NCBI GenBank assembly: GCA_016873225.1
Contig: VGXS01000032.1
Location: 1-46,915, forward strand
DNA from: Planctomycetota bacterium
GTDB taxonomy: Bacteria > Planctomycetota > Planctomycetia > Gemmatales > Gemmataceae
DNA length: 46,915 nucleotides
Reading direction: 5' to 3'
The position numbers and the translations under genes are program-made. This document shows positions 22,887 through 31,402 of the stretch, piece after piece. Position 1 is the first letter of the stretch. Each line of letters starts with the position of its first letter. The notes under the pieces were generated by a model that worked only from the letters and a program-made list of their open reading frames with translations, was not told where the DNA came from and made no database searches.

Positions 22887-24437
22887 TTGACCGCCGATTC
22901 CACCGCCACATCAAGGCATGCGACCGGCCGCTGGCTGACCGTCGCCTGGGCGTTTCTGGCCATCGGCCTGTGCTGGCGGGTCGGGCGCTACCTTCTCGAT
23001 TTCCCCATCTGGGGCGACGAGGCGATGGTGGCCCTGAACCTGCCCGGCCGCGATTATTTTGGTCTGCTTCACGGACTCGACCATTGCCAGGTGGCACCGC
23101 CCCTGTGGCTATGGAGCGAGAAGGCCGCGTTCGAACTCCTCGGCCCTTCCACGCTTTCATTAAGGCTGGCGCCCCTCATGGCCGGATGCGCCGCCCTGGT
23201 CCTTCATGGTTTCTGGGCCTGGTCGCTGGCGCCGGGGCGGGCCGCGGCGCTCGCGACCGGCCTGATGGCCGTGGCCATCTGGCCCGCGTCGATGAGCACG
23301 CTCATCAAGCCTTACTCGTTCGACCTCCTTGCCGCGATGCTGATCCTGGCGCCCGCGACGCGGGCCATCGCCGACCCGGCGTCGGCCCGCTGGATCGCCG
23401 TCACGGCCATCGCGGCGCCGATGGCCATCCTGTTGTCATTCCCCGCCATGTTTGTCGCGGGGGCGGCCGTGGCGGCCATCGCCATCGTCGCGTTGCCGGG
23501 TAACACGCGCGCGCGGTTGGCCTTCGCCCTTTTGGCCGCATTCACCCTGGCTGGTTCACTGGCCAGCCTCCAGGTGGGCCACAACCAGTTGGAATCACCA
23601 ACGGGAGCGGAGGGTGTCACCACGCGCCAAGGGATGGACGCCTACTGGGGTCTGGGCTTTCCACCCAAGGGAATCATTGGCTGGTTGCCTTGGTTCCTCG
23701 GCGCGATCACGGGCCAGATGATGGCGTTTCCGGCGGGGGCGGCCAACGGCGGAAGCACGCTGACAACGCTGGCCTTCCTCATCGGCGCCGCCACGCTCGT
23801 GCGGGCCCGCAGGTGGACGCTCGTCGCGCTCCTCGTGTTGCCGATGGCGCTCAACCTCGTCGCCGCCATCATGCACCGGTATCCGTTCGGATCCTCCGGA
23901 AGGCTTTGCCAGGCCTTGGCACCGTCGATTTGCCTGCTGGCCGGCCTCGGGGCCGACAGGGCCATGGCGCTTGGCTGTCCGCGCTGGCGGTTGGTTCCCG
24001 TGGCCGTCGCCACGGCGCTGGCCGGCTTGGGGATCGGTGGATTGGCCAAGGATTGGCTCTATCCCTACAGGGATCCCGTGTTCGTCTGGATGCGATCGGT
24101 CATGGATGACGCCACCGACGCGGCGGGGCGGGACACCGTGGTCATCCGCCATGTGCCCGACGCCCTGGAAGCCGTGTTCACCTATAGGTGGCGAACATCC
24201 AACGCCCGCGCCACATGGGGAAACAGCCTGCCGGAAAACGCCGCGAGCACCAGGCGGCTGTGGGTGTTTCATCAGAAGGGAAACCCCGTGCCGGTGGATC
24301 CTTCCCCGCTGGAGGCGCTGAGGGCGATGGACCCGGCTTGGACGGAGACCGGCTTCCGCCATTGGAACTATCCGTCGCCCCGTCCCGACAAGTCGCCATC
24401 GCTGTCGGTGGAAATGGTTCTTGTCGAGCGCCGCTGA
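22887..24437 (+). CDS. Polytopic glycosyltransferase-like membrane protein
   Basis: A 516-aa membrane protein with about 10-12 hydrophobic segments. The start is TTG at 22887, with GGGAG at 22872-22876. The first extracytoplasmic loop has FPIWGDEAMVALNL (acidic DE after TM1), as in the GT39/ArnT-like dolichyl/polyprenyl-phosphate sugar transferase clan, and CQVAPPLWLWSEK. The last 100 residues form a soluble domain. It is only distantly similar to the GT39-like gene at 15223. Sugar and acceptor are unknown. It lies alone between a MazG-like gene and a convergent epimerase. Confidence 0.85.
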   Translation: MTADSTATSRHATGRWLTVAWAFLAIGLCWRVGRYLLDFPIWGDEAMVALNLPGRDYFGLLHGLDHCQVAPPLWLWSEKAAFELLGPSTLSLRLAPLMAGCAALVLHGFWAWSLAPGRAAALATGLMAVAIWPASMSTLIKPYSFDLLAAMLILAPATRAIADPASARWIAVTAIAAPMAILLSFPAMFVAGAAVAAIAIVALPGNTRARLAFALLAAFTLAGSLASLQVGHNQLESPTGAEGVTTRQGMDAYWGLGFPPKGIIGWLPWFLGAITGQMMAFPAGAANGGSTLTTLAFLIGAATLVRARRWTLVALLVLPMALNLVAAIMHRYPFGSSGRLCQALAPSICLLAGLGADRAMALGCPRWRLVPVAVATALAGLGIGGLAKDWLYPYRDPVFVWMRSVMDDATDAAGRDTVVIRHVPDALEAVFTYRWRTSNARATWGNSLPENAASTRRLWVFHQKGNPVPVDPSPLEALRAMDPAWTETGFRHWNYPSPRPDKSPSLSVEMVLVERR

Positions 24438-24465
24438 ACCGGATCATGGGGGGCGGCTTGGAACT

Positions 24466-25500
24466 TCAGTAGTGCCCGTCGCGAACCTCAAAATGGGTCG
24501 GCTTGCCCCAATCGGCACCACCCGCCGCCACCCACTTCGCCGTCGCCTCGACCATCTCGTCGATTGAAACCGCTGGCGGGCCGAACCAATCGTATGAGCG
24601 GCTGGCATCAATCAGCCAGGCGTTGTCGGCCTCGACTCCCCGGATGACCGCTTCCCGGCCGAGGAGGCGGGCGAACCGCCGGGCCAGTTCCCTGATGCTG
24701 ACCGGTTCGAGCCCGGTCACATTGAGAATCACGGGAGGGTCGCCCACCCGTTCGAGGCACTGGATCGCGCGGGCGTTCGCGTCACCCTGCCAGATGACAT
24801 TCGCCTTGCCCATCGTCACATCGACCGGGTCGCCCCGGAGCACCTTGCGGGCGACATCCGAAAGCACGCCATAGCGCATGTCGATGGCGTAACTAAGGCG
24901 GAACATGAGCGCCTTGGCGCCATTTTTCATGGTGAAGTGGCTGAACACGCGCTCCCGGCCGACGCACGAATTCGCGTATTCCCCCATGGGAACCAGCGCG
25001 TCCCCCTCGCGCGACCCGTATCCCGAGACAGACGAAAGAGGGTAAACGCAACCGGTGGAAAACACGACGAACCGCGACCGGACAAAACGCTCGGCTACGA
25101 TGGCCGGCACAAGGGTGTTCATCACCCAGGTGAGTTCGGGAGCGTTAGAGGTGCCGAATTTCTGCCCCGCCATGTAGATGATGTTGGGAAAATCGGGAAG
25201 CTCGGCGACCGATTCGCGGCTGGTGAGGTCGCACCGGATGGTCTCGACTCCGTGGCGCGTGAGCGATTCGGCCGCCACCGACGACGACCACCGCGACGCC
25301 GCGACCACCCGGCGGCGCGACTGGCCAAGGGCGTCGCAAGCGCGCCTGAGCATCCGGGCCAGCGTCGGGCCCATCTTCCCGCCAGCCCCCAGCACGAGGA
25401 TGTCACCGGCGAGCCTTCCAAGGGACTCCACCGCCCCGGGCATGGGACGGCTCAGAAGTTCCTCGAGTTCCTCCTCGGTTTCCACCTGGTCCACGCCCAT
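24466..25500 (-). CDS. NAD-dependent epimerase/dehydratase-like protein
   Basis: About 344 aa. It has an extended SDR-like Rossmann fold with an unusual nucleotide loop (DILVLGAGGKMGPTLARM, GxGGxMG), then VVAASRW, a NIIYMAGQKFGTS active-site region and FVVFSTGCVYPLS (the catalytic Ser/Thr strand). A YxxxK pair is not obvious: EYANSCVGRERVF has Y and R where Y and K are expected. The start is uncertain. ATG 25548 overlaps the upstream stop as ATGA; ATG 25500 has GGGGAGGA immediately adjacent (too close); GTG 25494 would be at good spacing. It is the last gene of the rluA-DUF4392-DUF1445 operon. The product is unknown. Confidence 0.85.
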   Translation of the reverse strand: MGVDQVETEEELEELLSRPMPGAVESLGRLAGDILVLGAGGKMGPTLARMLRRACDALGQSRRRVVAASRWSSSVAAESLTRHGVETIRCDLTSRESVAELPDFPNIIYMAGQKFGTSNAPELTWVMNTLVPAIVAERFVRSRFVVFSTGCVYPLSSVSGYGSREGDALVPMGEYANSCVGRERVFSHFTMKNGAKALMFRLSYAIDMRYGVLSDVARKVLRGDPVDVTMGKANVIWQGDANARAIQCLERVGDPPVILNVTGLEPVSIRELARRFARLLGREAVIRGVEADNAWLIDASRSYDWFGPPAVSIDEMVEATAKWVAAGGADWGKPTHFEVRDGHY

Positions 25501-25544
25501 TCCTCCCCGCCATGGTGCCCCGCGGTCGACTGGAAGATGCCCGG

Positions 25545-26321
25545 TCATTCCGGCATGTCGACAAGGTCGGTCACGAACATGTGCCCCGGCGCGTGCGTGA
25601 TGACGGGATCGATGCCGGCGTCGGCGATCACCGCCTGGGGCGTCACCCCGCAGGCCCAGAACACCGGAATCTCCCCGGGCCGGATCGTGACGGGATCGCC
25701 GTAATCGGGCCGGCCGATATCGCGGATGCCGATGGTCGCGGGGTCGCCCAGGTGCACGGGGGCGCCATGGCTGCGCGGGAACCGGGCCGAGAGCGCCGTG
25801 GCGGTTTCCGCGTCCCGTGGCGTCATCGGCCGCATCGACACCACGAGCGGGCCTCGGAAAGGCCCGGCCGGCGCCGTCTGGACGGAAGTCCGGTACATCG
25901 GCACATTCCGACCCTCCTCCATGTGCCGGGGAACAATGCCCGCCGCCGCGAGCGCGTGGTCGAAGGTGAAGCTGCATCCCAGCAGGAACGCCACGGAATC
26001 CGACTTCCACAGGTCGGTGATGTCGGCTGTTTCCGAAGGGGGAAGCCCCGGGCGGTGCACGCGGTACAGCGGCAGGTCGCGGCGAAGGTCGGCTCCGGGC
26101 GCCACGCGCGAAGGTTCGGGATTCCCGGGGTCGGTGACATCAAGCACCGGGCAAGGCTTGGGGTTTCGCTGGCAGAACAGGAAAAAGTCGAAGGCGAACT
26201 CGCGCGGCAGGATCACGAGGTTGGCCTGGGCATGGCCGGGCGCCACCCCGGCGGTGGGGCCTGTCCAGGTTCCCGCGCGGGCCATCGCCCGCAGTCGCAT
26301 CCCGGTCTCGGGCACGCTCAT
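25545..26321 (-). CDS. DUF1445 putative hydro-lyase (D-glutamate cyclase N-terminal half)
   Basis: A 258-aa DUF1445 protein. Family members are called putative hydro-lyases, and in mitochondrial D-glutamate cyclase (DGLUCY) this domain is the N-terminal half. Recognisable parts are ANLVILPREFAFDFFLFCQRNPKPCPVLDV, FLLGCSFTFDHALAAAGI, GPLVVSMRPM, HLGDPATIGI and PVFWACGVTPQAVIADA...THAPGHMFVTDL. Its ATG overlaps the preceding DUF4392 stop by 4 nt (26318-26321), and its stop lies at the possible start of the epimerase. The exact reaction of bacterial stand-alone DUF1445 is not settled. Confidence 0.92.
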   Translation of the reverse strand: MSVPETGMRLRAMARAGTWTGPTAGVAPGHAQANLVILPREFAFDFFLFCQRNPKPCPVLDVTDPGNPEPSRVAPGADLRRDLPLYRVHRPGLPPSETADITDLWKSDSVAFLLGCSFTFDHALAAAGIVPRHMEEGRNVPMYRTSVQTAPAGPFRGPLVVSMRPMTPRDAETATALSARFPRSHGAPVHLGDPATIGIRDIGRPDYGDPVTIRPGEIPVFWACGVTPQAVIADAGIDPVITHAPGHMFVTDLVDMPE

Positions 26322-27295
26322 CGCAACGCCTCCATGATCCGCCCATGCACCCGGGCATGGTGGTACCAGGCCAGGCCGTCCACGGTCGCCAACCGCCTGC
26401 CGGTGACGCCATCGACCAGCGGGCCTTCCCGTCCCATGAGTTCCAGCAGGGCCAGTTCCTCCGCGGCATCCGGCAGGGGAGTAACCCCCGAGAGCTTGCG
26501 CCACAATCCCGCCAAGCCCCACGCGCCCCAGTTGCTGACACCCGCGACGATGACATGCCGCGCGGGCACCCGGCAGGCGATCCTGCCGCCATGGGGAATG
26601 TTCCGGTGGATCACATCCCACCCGATGGCTCCCATCCCGATCTCGTTACCACCGTCGCCGATGGCGATCGTGGGGATGGCGGCGCCCTCGAACAACAGGT
26701 GCGCCGGCCTGACATGGGCGCTCACATCCAGGCCCCGCATGGACAGGCACCTGTCGCGGACCGGTTCGGGCGCCGCCTCGAGGTACTCCGGCAGCAAGGC
26801 CGCGGCCCCGTCCCCGGCCCACTGCCGGAAGGTGGCCTCGGTGTGGGTCGGGCCGACGCGCTCGACGGCGACCAGGTGGGTGAAGGAACCGGCGCGCCGG
26901 GACATCGCCGCGGGAAGGTCGCCGTGGGGAAGCCCGGCCAGGTCGACCACCTCGACGGATCCCTTGAGGCGCAAATGATCAACCGCGACGGACAGGGCCC
27001 GGGCGGAAGTCCCCTCGGCGGCCAGCACGGCCCTGCCTCCCGCGGCGACGGCGGCGCGGGCCAGCGCCAGGGCGCCCGGCGGGCCGTCCGTTTCACCCGT
27101 GCCGGGAGGGTCGGCCGACAGGATCGGAAAGCCCGTCACGATCAGCGGCCGAACCGGGCCGGCCGAGGCGAGCATAACGGCGGCTGCTTCCAAATTTCCC
27201 TTCGAACGGGTCAGGAGGTTGTCGGCATGCCGGGCCAGGCCCCGGCCGCCGGCATCCACCCCGATGATCCCCTCGAGCGCGGCGGCCTCTGTCAT
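26318..27295 (-). CDS. DUF4392 protein (D-glutamate cyclase C-terminal half)
   Basis: A 325-aa DUF4392 protein, the fold found in the C-terminal part of mammalian D-glutamate cyclase (converts D-glutamate to 5-oxo-D-proline). Recognised from LIVTGFPILSADPPGTGETDGPPGALALARA (a nucleotide- or phosphate-like loop), HLVAVERVGPTHTEATF and AIPTIAIGDGGNEIGMGAI, which are conserved blocks. The start at 27295 overlaps the upstream pseudouridine synthase stop (ATGA 27292-27295), and its stop overlaps the DUF1445 start. The two halves of the eukaryotic enzyme are thus adjacent genes in reversed order. Confidence 0.88.
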   Translation of the reverse strand: MTEAAALEGIIGVDAGGRGLARHADNLLTRSKGNLEAAAVMLASAGPVRPLIVTGFPILSADPPGTGETDGPPGALALARAAVAAGGRAVLAAEGTSARALSVAVDHLRLKGSVEVVDLAGLPHGDLPAAMSRRAGSFTHLVAVERVGPTHTEATFRQWAGDGAAALLPEYLEAAPEPVRDRCLSMRGLDVSAHVRPAHLLFEGAAIPTIAIGDGGNEIGMGAIGWDVIHRNIPHGGRIACRVPARHVIVAGVSNWGAWGLAGLWRKLSGVTPLPDAAEELALLELMGREGPLVDGVTGRRLATVDGLAWYHHARVHGRIMEALR

Positions 27296-28008
27296 GCCGT
27301 TTCTCCAACATCCGCCAGGCTTCCTGCCCATTGGCGCCATTCGGGAGGCAGCGGCGCCCGAATCAAGACCTGCTCGGGCCGGGTGGGGTGCGGCAATCGC
27401 AGCGAAAGGGCATGGAGGGCGATGGCCCCATCGGCCCAGGGCGACTGCCTCGCCTCGCCGTACCTCTCATCACCGGCGATCGGCCAGCCCCGGGAAGCCA
27501 GCTGAACGCGAATCTGATGGGTCCGACCCGTCTTCGGGCTCACTTCCAACAGGGAATGGCCCTGGTGCCGCCCGAGCACGCGATAGCCAAGCAACGCCTG
27601 CCTGGCCTCGGGATGTTCCGGCTCCACCACCCGGGTTCTCCTCACCCCGCCGCTGACGACGCCCTCCGTGACAAGGCAATCGGCAAGCTCGCCGGCATCC
27701 CCGGGCGGTTCACCCGACACCAGGGCGAGGTAGGTCTTCACGGCCTGGCCCAGCCGCCAGCAGTCGGCGATGCGGGATGCGGCCTTTCCCGTGCGGGCGA
27801 AAAGCAGGACCCCGGTGGTGGGCCGGTCGATGCGGTGGACAACCCCGAGGTATACATTTCCCGGCTTGGAATGCCTTGTCTTGAGGAAGGACTTGGCCCA
27901 ATCGGCGGCGGTCATGCCGGTGGCCGGTGGCGATGATGGCATTCCGGCGGGCTTGTCGATCGCCAGGAGGTGGTTGTCCTCGAGCAGGATGGCGGGCTCT
28001 CGGAACAT
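27292..28008 (-). CDS. RluA-family pseudouridine synthase
   Basis: A 238-aa RNA pseudouridine synthase without an S4 domain. The catalytic motif is VVHRIDRPTTGVLLFARTGKAA (HRxD, with the catalytic Asp), preceded by LLAIDKPAGMPSSP and followed by SPKTGRTHQIRVQLASRGWPIAGDERYGE. It is a single-domain RluA-like enzyme modifying rRNA or tRNA; the target site is not predictable. It is the first gene of the four-gene operon with glutamate-cyclase-like genes, so expression of that operon may be linked to translation. It diverges from the beta-CASP gene at 28069. Confidence 0.93.
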   Translation of the reverse strand: MFREPAILLEDNHLLAIDKPAGMPSSPPATGMTAADWAKSFLKTRHSKPGNVYLGVVHRIDRPTTGVLLFARTGKAASRIADCWRLGQAVKTYLALVSGEPPGDAGELADCLVTEGVVSGGVRRTRVVEPEHPEARQALLGYRVLGRHQGHSLLEVSPKTGRTHQIRVQLASRGWPIAGDERYGEARQSPWADGAIALHALSLRLPHPTRPEQVLIRAPLPPEWRQWAGSLADVGETA

Positions 28009-28068
28009 GGTGGAGGCGCCTGGAGACCCTCCCGGCGGAATCGCGCCGGGCTGTGATACTATAACCAG

Positions 28069-29472
28069 ATGAGTGAATCCCGACCTTCCCGTCCCTACCA
28101 GCCCTCCATCACATTCCATGGCGCCGCGCGCATGGTCACCGGCACGATGCACTTGGTGCAGGCCAACGGCCGCCGGATCCTGCTCGATTGCGGCAGCCAT
28201 TCGGGGGGCGCCAGGGACGAGGATCCGTTTGACCTGCCGTTCCCGTTCGACGCCTCGCGGATCGACGCCGTGGTGCTCACGCACTGCCACAACGACCACT
28301 GCGGCCGCCTCGCGTCGCTGGTGATGCGCGGCTTCGAGGGCCCCATCTACACCACCCCCGCGAACAAGGACATCCTCGAGGTGCTGCTGTTCGACACGGC
28401 GCGCATCCGCGAGCAGGAGGCGATGCTCCGCGGACGCAAGGGCGGGGGCCGGCAGGGCGGGGGCAACCGCCGCGCCGTGCGCTTCGGAACCGCCGAGGCG
28501 TACCGCGCCATCGACCAGGTCGAGACGGTGCCGCTCAACCGGAAGGTCGCCCTCGAGGGCGACATCCAGTTGGAACTGTTCGAGGCCGGCCACATCCTCG
28601 GCGCCTCGATGTTGAACCTCGCGTGGACCGAACTCGGCCGCGACTGGCGCCTCACCTTCACCGGCGACCTCGGCCGCAGCGGCTTTCCCTTCCAGCACCC
28701 CCACGCTCCCCTGCCGCCCGCCGACATGCTTGTCTGCGAAAGCACCTATGGCGGAGAGACCCATGACACCGCCGATGTCATGGCCGCCAACATGGCCAAG
28801 GCCATCAGGCGCTCGGCGGACGAGGGCGGCAAGATCCTCATCCCGGCGTTCAGCCTCGGCAGGACCCAGCTCATCATCCACTACCTCCGCAAGTGGATCC
28901 GCCAAGGGCTGATCCCCAACCTGCGAATCCATGTCGACAGCCCGCTGGGCCGCAAGCTGCACAAGACCTTCCTGCGCCACCCCTCCGAGTTCGCCGAACC
29001 CTACCGGGACGACCTCGAGGTCGATTGGCTCGAGGGCCGCGACGACGCCACCGATGTTTCCCTTTCCGACGGGGCCCGGATCATCGTCGCCTCGGGCGGC
29101 ATGCTCGAGGGCGGCCGCATCCTGCACCACCTCCGCTTCCACATCGACGACCCGCGCGCCACCCTGCTGCTGGTCAGCTACCAGGCCCCCGGCACCCTGG
29201 GCGAGCAGATGCTCGAGAAAAACGACTCCATCCGCTTCAACGGCAGGCGCTGGAACAAGTGGATCGATGTCAAGCAGGTGCGCGGGTTCTCCGGCCACGC
29301 CGACCATGCCGACCTGCTGGCCGCGATCGGCCCGCTCGCGGGTTCGGTGAGCAAGGTCAGGCTTGTCCACGGGGAGCCCGAGCGCGCCGGCGCGCTGGCC
29401 GGCGCCCTCAAGGCCCGCGGATTCCAGGATGTGACCATGCCCGAGATGCACGAGACCTCGGAACTGTCATGA
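28069..29472 (+). CDS. Beta-CASP metallo-beta-lactamase RNA nuclease-like protein
   Basis: A 467-aa MBL-fold hydrolase of the YSH1/CPSF73-like beta-CASP group. The N-terminal motif ITFHGAARMVTGTMHLV and the zinc site LTHCHNDHCG (H72, H74, D76, H77) are clear. Further in come GHILGASMLNLAW, FTGDLGRSGFPF, the beta-CASP segment ILIPAFSLGRTQLIIHYL, VASGGMLEGGRILHHL, and the C-terminal RGFSGHADHADLLAAI. These enzymes cut RNA as endo- and/or exonucleases in decay or processing. No Shine-Dalgarno precedes the ATG; TATAAC/GATACT elements 4-14 nt upstream hint at a leaderless mRNA. It overlaps the phosphatase gene by 4 nt. Confidence 0.93.
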   Translation: MSESRPSRPYQPSITFHGAARMVTGTMHLVQANGRRILLDCGSHSGGARDEDPFDLPFPFDASRIDAVVLTHCHNDHCGRLASLVMRGFEGPIYTTPANKDILEVLLFDTARIREQEAMLRGRKGGGRQGGGNRRAVRFGTAEAYRAIDQVETVPLNRKVALEGDIQLELFEAGHILGASMLNLAWTELGRDWRLTFTGDLGRSGFPFQHPHAPLPPADMLVCESTYGGETHDTADVMAANMAKAIRRSADEGGKILIPAFSLGRTQLIIHYLRKWIRQGLIPNLRIHVDSPLGRKLHKTFLRHPSEFAEPYRDDLEVDWLEGRDDATDVSLSDGARIIVASGGMLEGGRILHHLRFHIDDPRATLLLVSYQAPGTLGEQMLEKNDSIRFNGRRWNKWIDVKQVRGFSGHADHADLLAAIGPLAGSVSKVRLVHGEPERAGALAGALKARGFQDVTMPEMHETSELS

Positions 29473-30182
29473 GCCAGCCGGCCTGGCCGCCCCCGCCCCG
29501 CCGGCGCCTGTGGTTGATGCGCCACGGCAGCGTCGCCTATTTCGGCCCGGGAGCCAGCCAGTCGTTCGGCGAGGCCGTCCTCACCGACGAGGGATGCCGG
29601 CAGGCCGACGCCGCCGGCGCATTCCTCGCCTCCCGGCCCATCGACCATGTCATCACCAGCGGCCTGGCCCGGGCCGAGCAGACCGCCCTCAGGGTGAAGC
29701 CCGGCATTCAGGCCAGGGTGGATCCGCGCTGGCGGGAGATCGAGCCGGGCGATTGGAACCCGACCCGGGGCCCCGACCCATCGAGGCTGGGAGAGGTGCT
29801 CGCCATGCTGGGCCCGGGCCTCACGCCTGAAAGCCGGTTTTTCGGCGGGGAAAGCTTTGGCAGCCTCCATGACCGCGTCGGCCGGGCCCTGTCCGACCTG
29901 CTTGCCGACACCGCGTGGGCCGAGGCCCTTGTCGTGGCGCACAGCGTGGCGTTGCGCTCGGCGCTGCTTCACTGCCTCGGCGGCCCGCTCGACGGCATCT
30001 GCCGCATCGAACAGGACGCAGGCTGCCTCAACCTGGTGGAATCGGCGGCCGGGGGCCCGCCCCTCGTCAGGCTTGTCAACCACACCCCGCCCGATGCCGG
30101 CAAGCACCATCTCAGGCTTTCCAGCCTGGAGGAACTTGTCAGCCAGGCGCTGGGGCACCTTCCTGCCCCGAAAACCCCGTGA
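29469..30182 (+). CDS. Histidine phosphatase family protein
   Basis: A 237-aa phosphoglycerate-mutase-like phosphatase. The catalytic His is in LWLMRHGSVAYFG (RHG motif), followed by ITSGLARAEQTAL (arginine of the active site), WREIEPGDWN, and ALVVAHSVALRSALLHCL with the second catalytic His. The fit is to the general histidine phosphatase branch (SixA/CobC-like). The substrate is unknown. It is coupled to the beta-CASP gene by a 4-nt ATGA overlap and ends 72 nt before the desaturase promoter. Confidence 0.92.
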   Translation: MSQPAWPPPPRRRLWLMRHGSVAYFGPGASQSFGEAVLTDEGCRQADAAGAFLASRPIDHVITSGLARAEQTALRVKPGIQARVDPRWREIEPGDWNPTRGPDPSRLGEVLAMLGPGLTPESRFFGGESFGSLHDRVGRALSDLLADTAWAEALVVAHSVALRSALLHCLGGPLDGICRIEQDAGCLNLVESAAGGPPLVRLVNHTPPDAGKHHLRLSSLEELVSQALGHLPAPKTP

Positions 30183-30253
30183 TGGAAACCGATTTTTTTC
30201 CGGTTTTCCCGCGGATCGGCCGCCTTTCGCCGAGGCCTCCATCCCCGGTTCCT

Positions 30254-30282
30254 TTGAGTGGGGGCGGGAACCCGGTTATAAT
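30254..30282 (+). promoter_or_regulatory. Sigma70-type promoter of the desaturase gene
   Basis: TTGAGT (30254-30259) and a perfect TATAAT (30277-30282) are separated by 17 bp, the ideal spacing. The coding start at 30354 is about 70 nt downstream. This is the best-formed housekeeping promoter in the window. Confidence 0.65.
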
Positions 30283-30353
30283 CAAAACACGGCCAAGACC
30301 CGCCGGATTCCCACTTCTGCGAGTGGTGTTTTGGGCTTTTGACTTGGAACACC

Positions 30354-31349
30354 ATGAGAACCATCCCCTTGAACGCCGACTCCGCCATGGAGACAACCGA
30401 CGGGGCGGCGATGCCGGCCGCGCGGAAAAGGGTGTTTTGGTTGTTTTTCGTCATCGTGCTGATGCACCTCCTGCTGCCGCTGGCCTTCCTGCCATACACC
30501 TTCGCCTGGTGGGGCATCGCGGTGGTGCTGATCGGTAATTTCATCTTCGGCTCGATCGGCATCAACCTGGGCTACCACAGGATGCTCACCCACTCCGCCG
30601 CGAAATTCCCGACCCTTCTCGAAAGGCTCTGGGTCCTGCTTGGCGTGTGCAGCATGGAAGGTTCGCCCCTCTTCTGGGTTTGCACCCACAGGATCCACCA
30701 CCAGCACAGCGATGGCCGGGATGATCCGCACAGTCCCAGGTGGAGTTTCTTCTGGGGACACCTCGAGTGGATTTACACCGAGGATCCGCGCCGCCAAAGC
30801 CTCGAGGCCTACTCCCGCTATGTCCCGGACCTGCTGGGCGACAAGTTCCTTCGCTGGCTTCATCGGGGCAACAAGTGGCTGGTGGTCTGGGCCTGCCATG
30901 TGGTCGCTCTCGCCGCCGTGGGTTACCTGGCGGGCTTTCTCCTCTGCGGCGATTCCGCCGACGCCATTCAATTCGGCACGCGTTGGCTGCTCTGGTCGGT
31001 CGTGGTCCGCACGGTCTATGTGTGGCACATCACCTGGCTGGTCAACTCCGCGGCCCACCGCTGGGGCTACAGGAACTACAAGACTGGCGACAACAGCACG
31101 AACAACTGGTTTGTCGCGCTCCTGACCAACGGGGAAGGCTGGCACAACAACCACCACGCGACGCCGAGGGCCTGCTCACAGGGCCACCGCTGGTGGGAAA
31201 TCGACCTCACCTACACCTTCGTGCGCCTTCTCCAATGTGTGGGCCTCGCCTGGGATGTGGCCCCGGTGAAGGTGCCCGCCCACATTCGGGAAAAACGCGA
31301 CCTTGGGAAACCGGACCTCACCGAGGTCGTTGCCCAGGACACGGCCTGA
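30354..31349 (+). CDS. Acyl-CoA/fatty acid desaturase
   Basis: A 331-aa integral membrane di-iron desaturase introducing a double bond in acyl chains, probably Delta9. The three histidine boxes are NLGYHRMLTHSA (HxxxxH), THRIHHQHSD (HxxHH) and GEGWHNNHHATPRA (HxxHH), with four hydrophobic helices around them. I used the ATG at 30354; an in-frame TTG at 30339 would add five residues but has no better Shine-Dalgarno. A strong promoter lies upstream at 30254-30282. The gene stands alone and is followed by a long terminator-like stem. It likely tunes membrane fluidity. Confidence 0.93.
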   Translation: MRTIPLNADSAMETTDGAAMPAARKRVFWLFFVIVLMHLLLPLAFLPYTFAWWGIAVVLIGNFIFGSIGINLGYHRMLTHSAAKFPTLLERLWVLLGVCSMEGSPLFWVCTHRIHHQHSDGRDDPHSPRWSFFWGHLEWIYTEDPRRQSLEAYSRYVPDLLGDKFLRWLHRGNKWLVVWACHVVALAAVGYLAGFLLCGDSADAIQFGTRWLLWSVVVRTVYVWHITWLVNSAAHRWGYRNYKTGDNSTNNWFVALLTNGEGWHNNHHATPRACSQGHRWWEIDLTYTFVRLLQCVGLAWDVAPVKVPAHIREKRDLGKPDLTEVVAQDTA

Positions 31350-31350
31350 A

Positions 31351-31402
31351 ATCATCGGCTGGTCCGCCGCCGATCCAAGCCCCGCGGACCCGCGCCGATG
31401 AT
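31351..31402. terminator. Terminator-like stem between converging genes
   Basis: ATCATCGGC (31351-31359) pairs perfectly with GCCGATGAT (31394-31402), and the inner GGTCCGC (31361-31367) with GCGGACC (31384-31390), giving a 16-bp interrupted stem. There is no U-run. It starts right after the desaturase stop, and on the other strand it reaches into the stop codon of the STM3941-like gene. It probably serves both converging genes. Confidence 0.55.
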
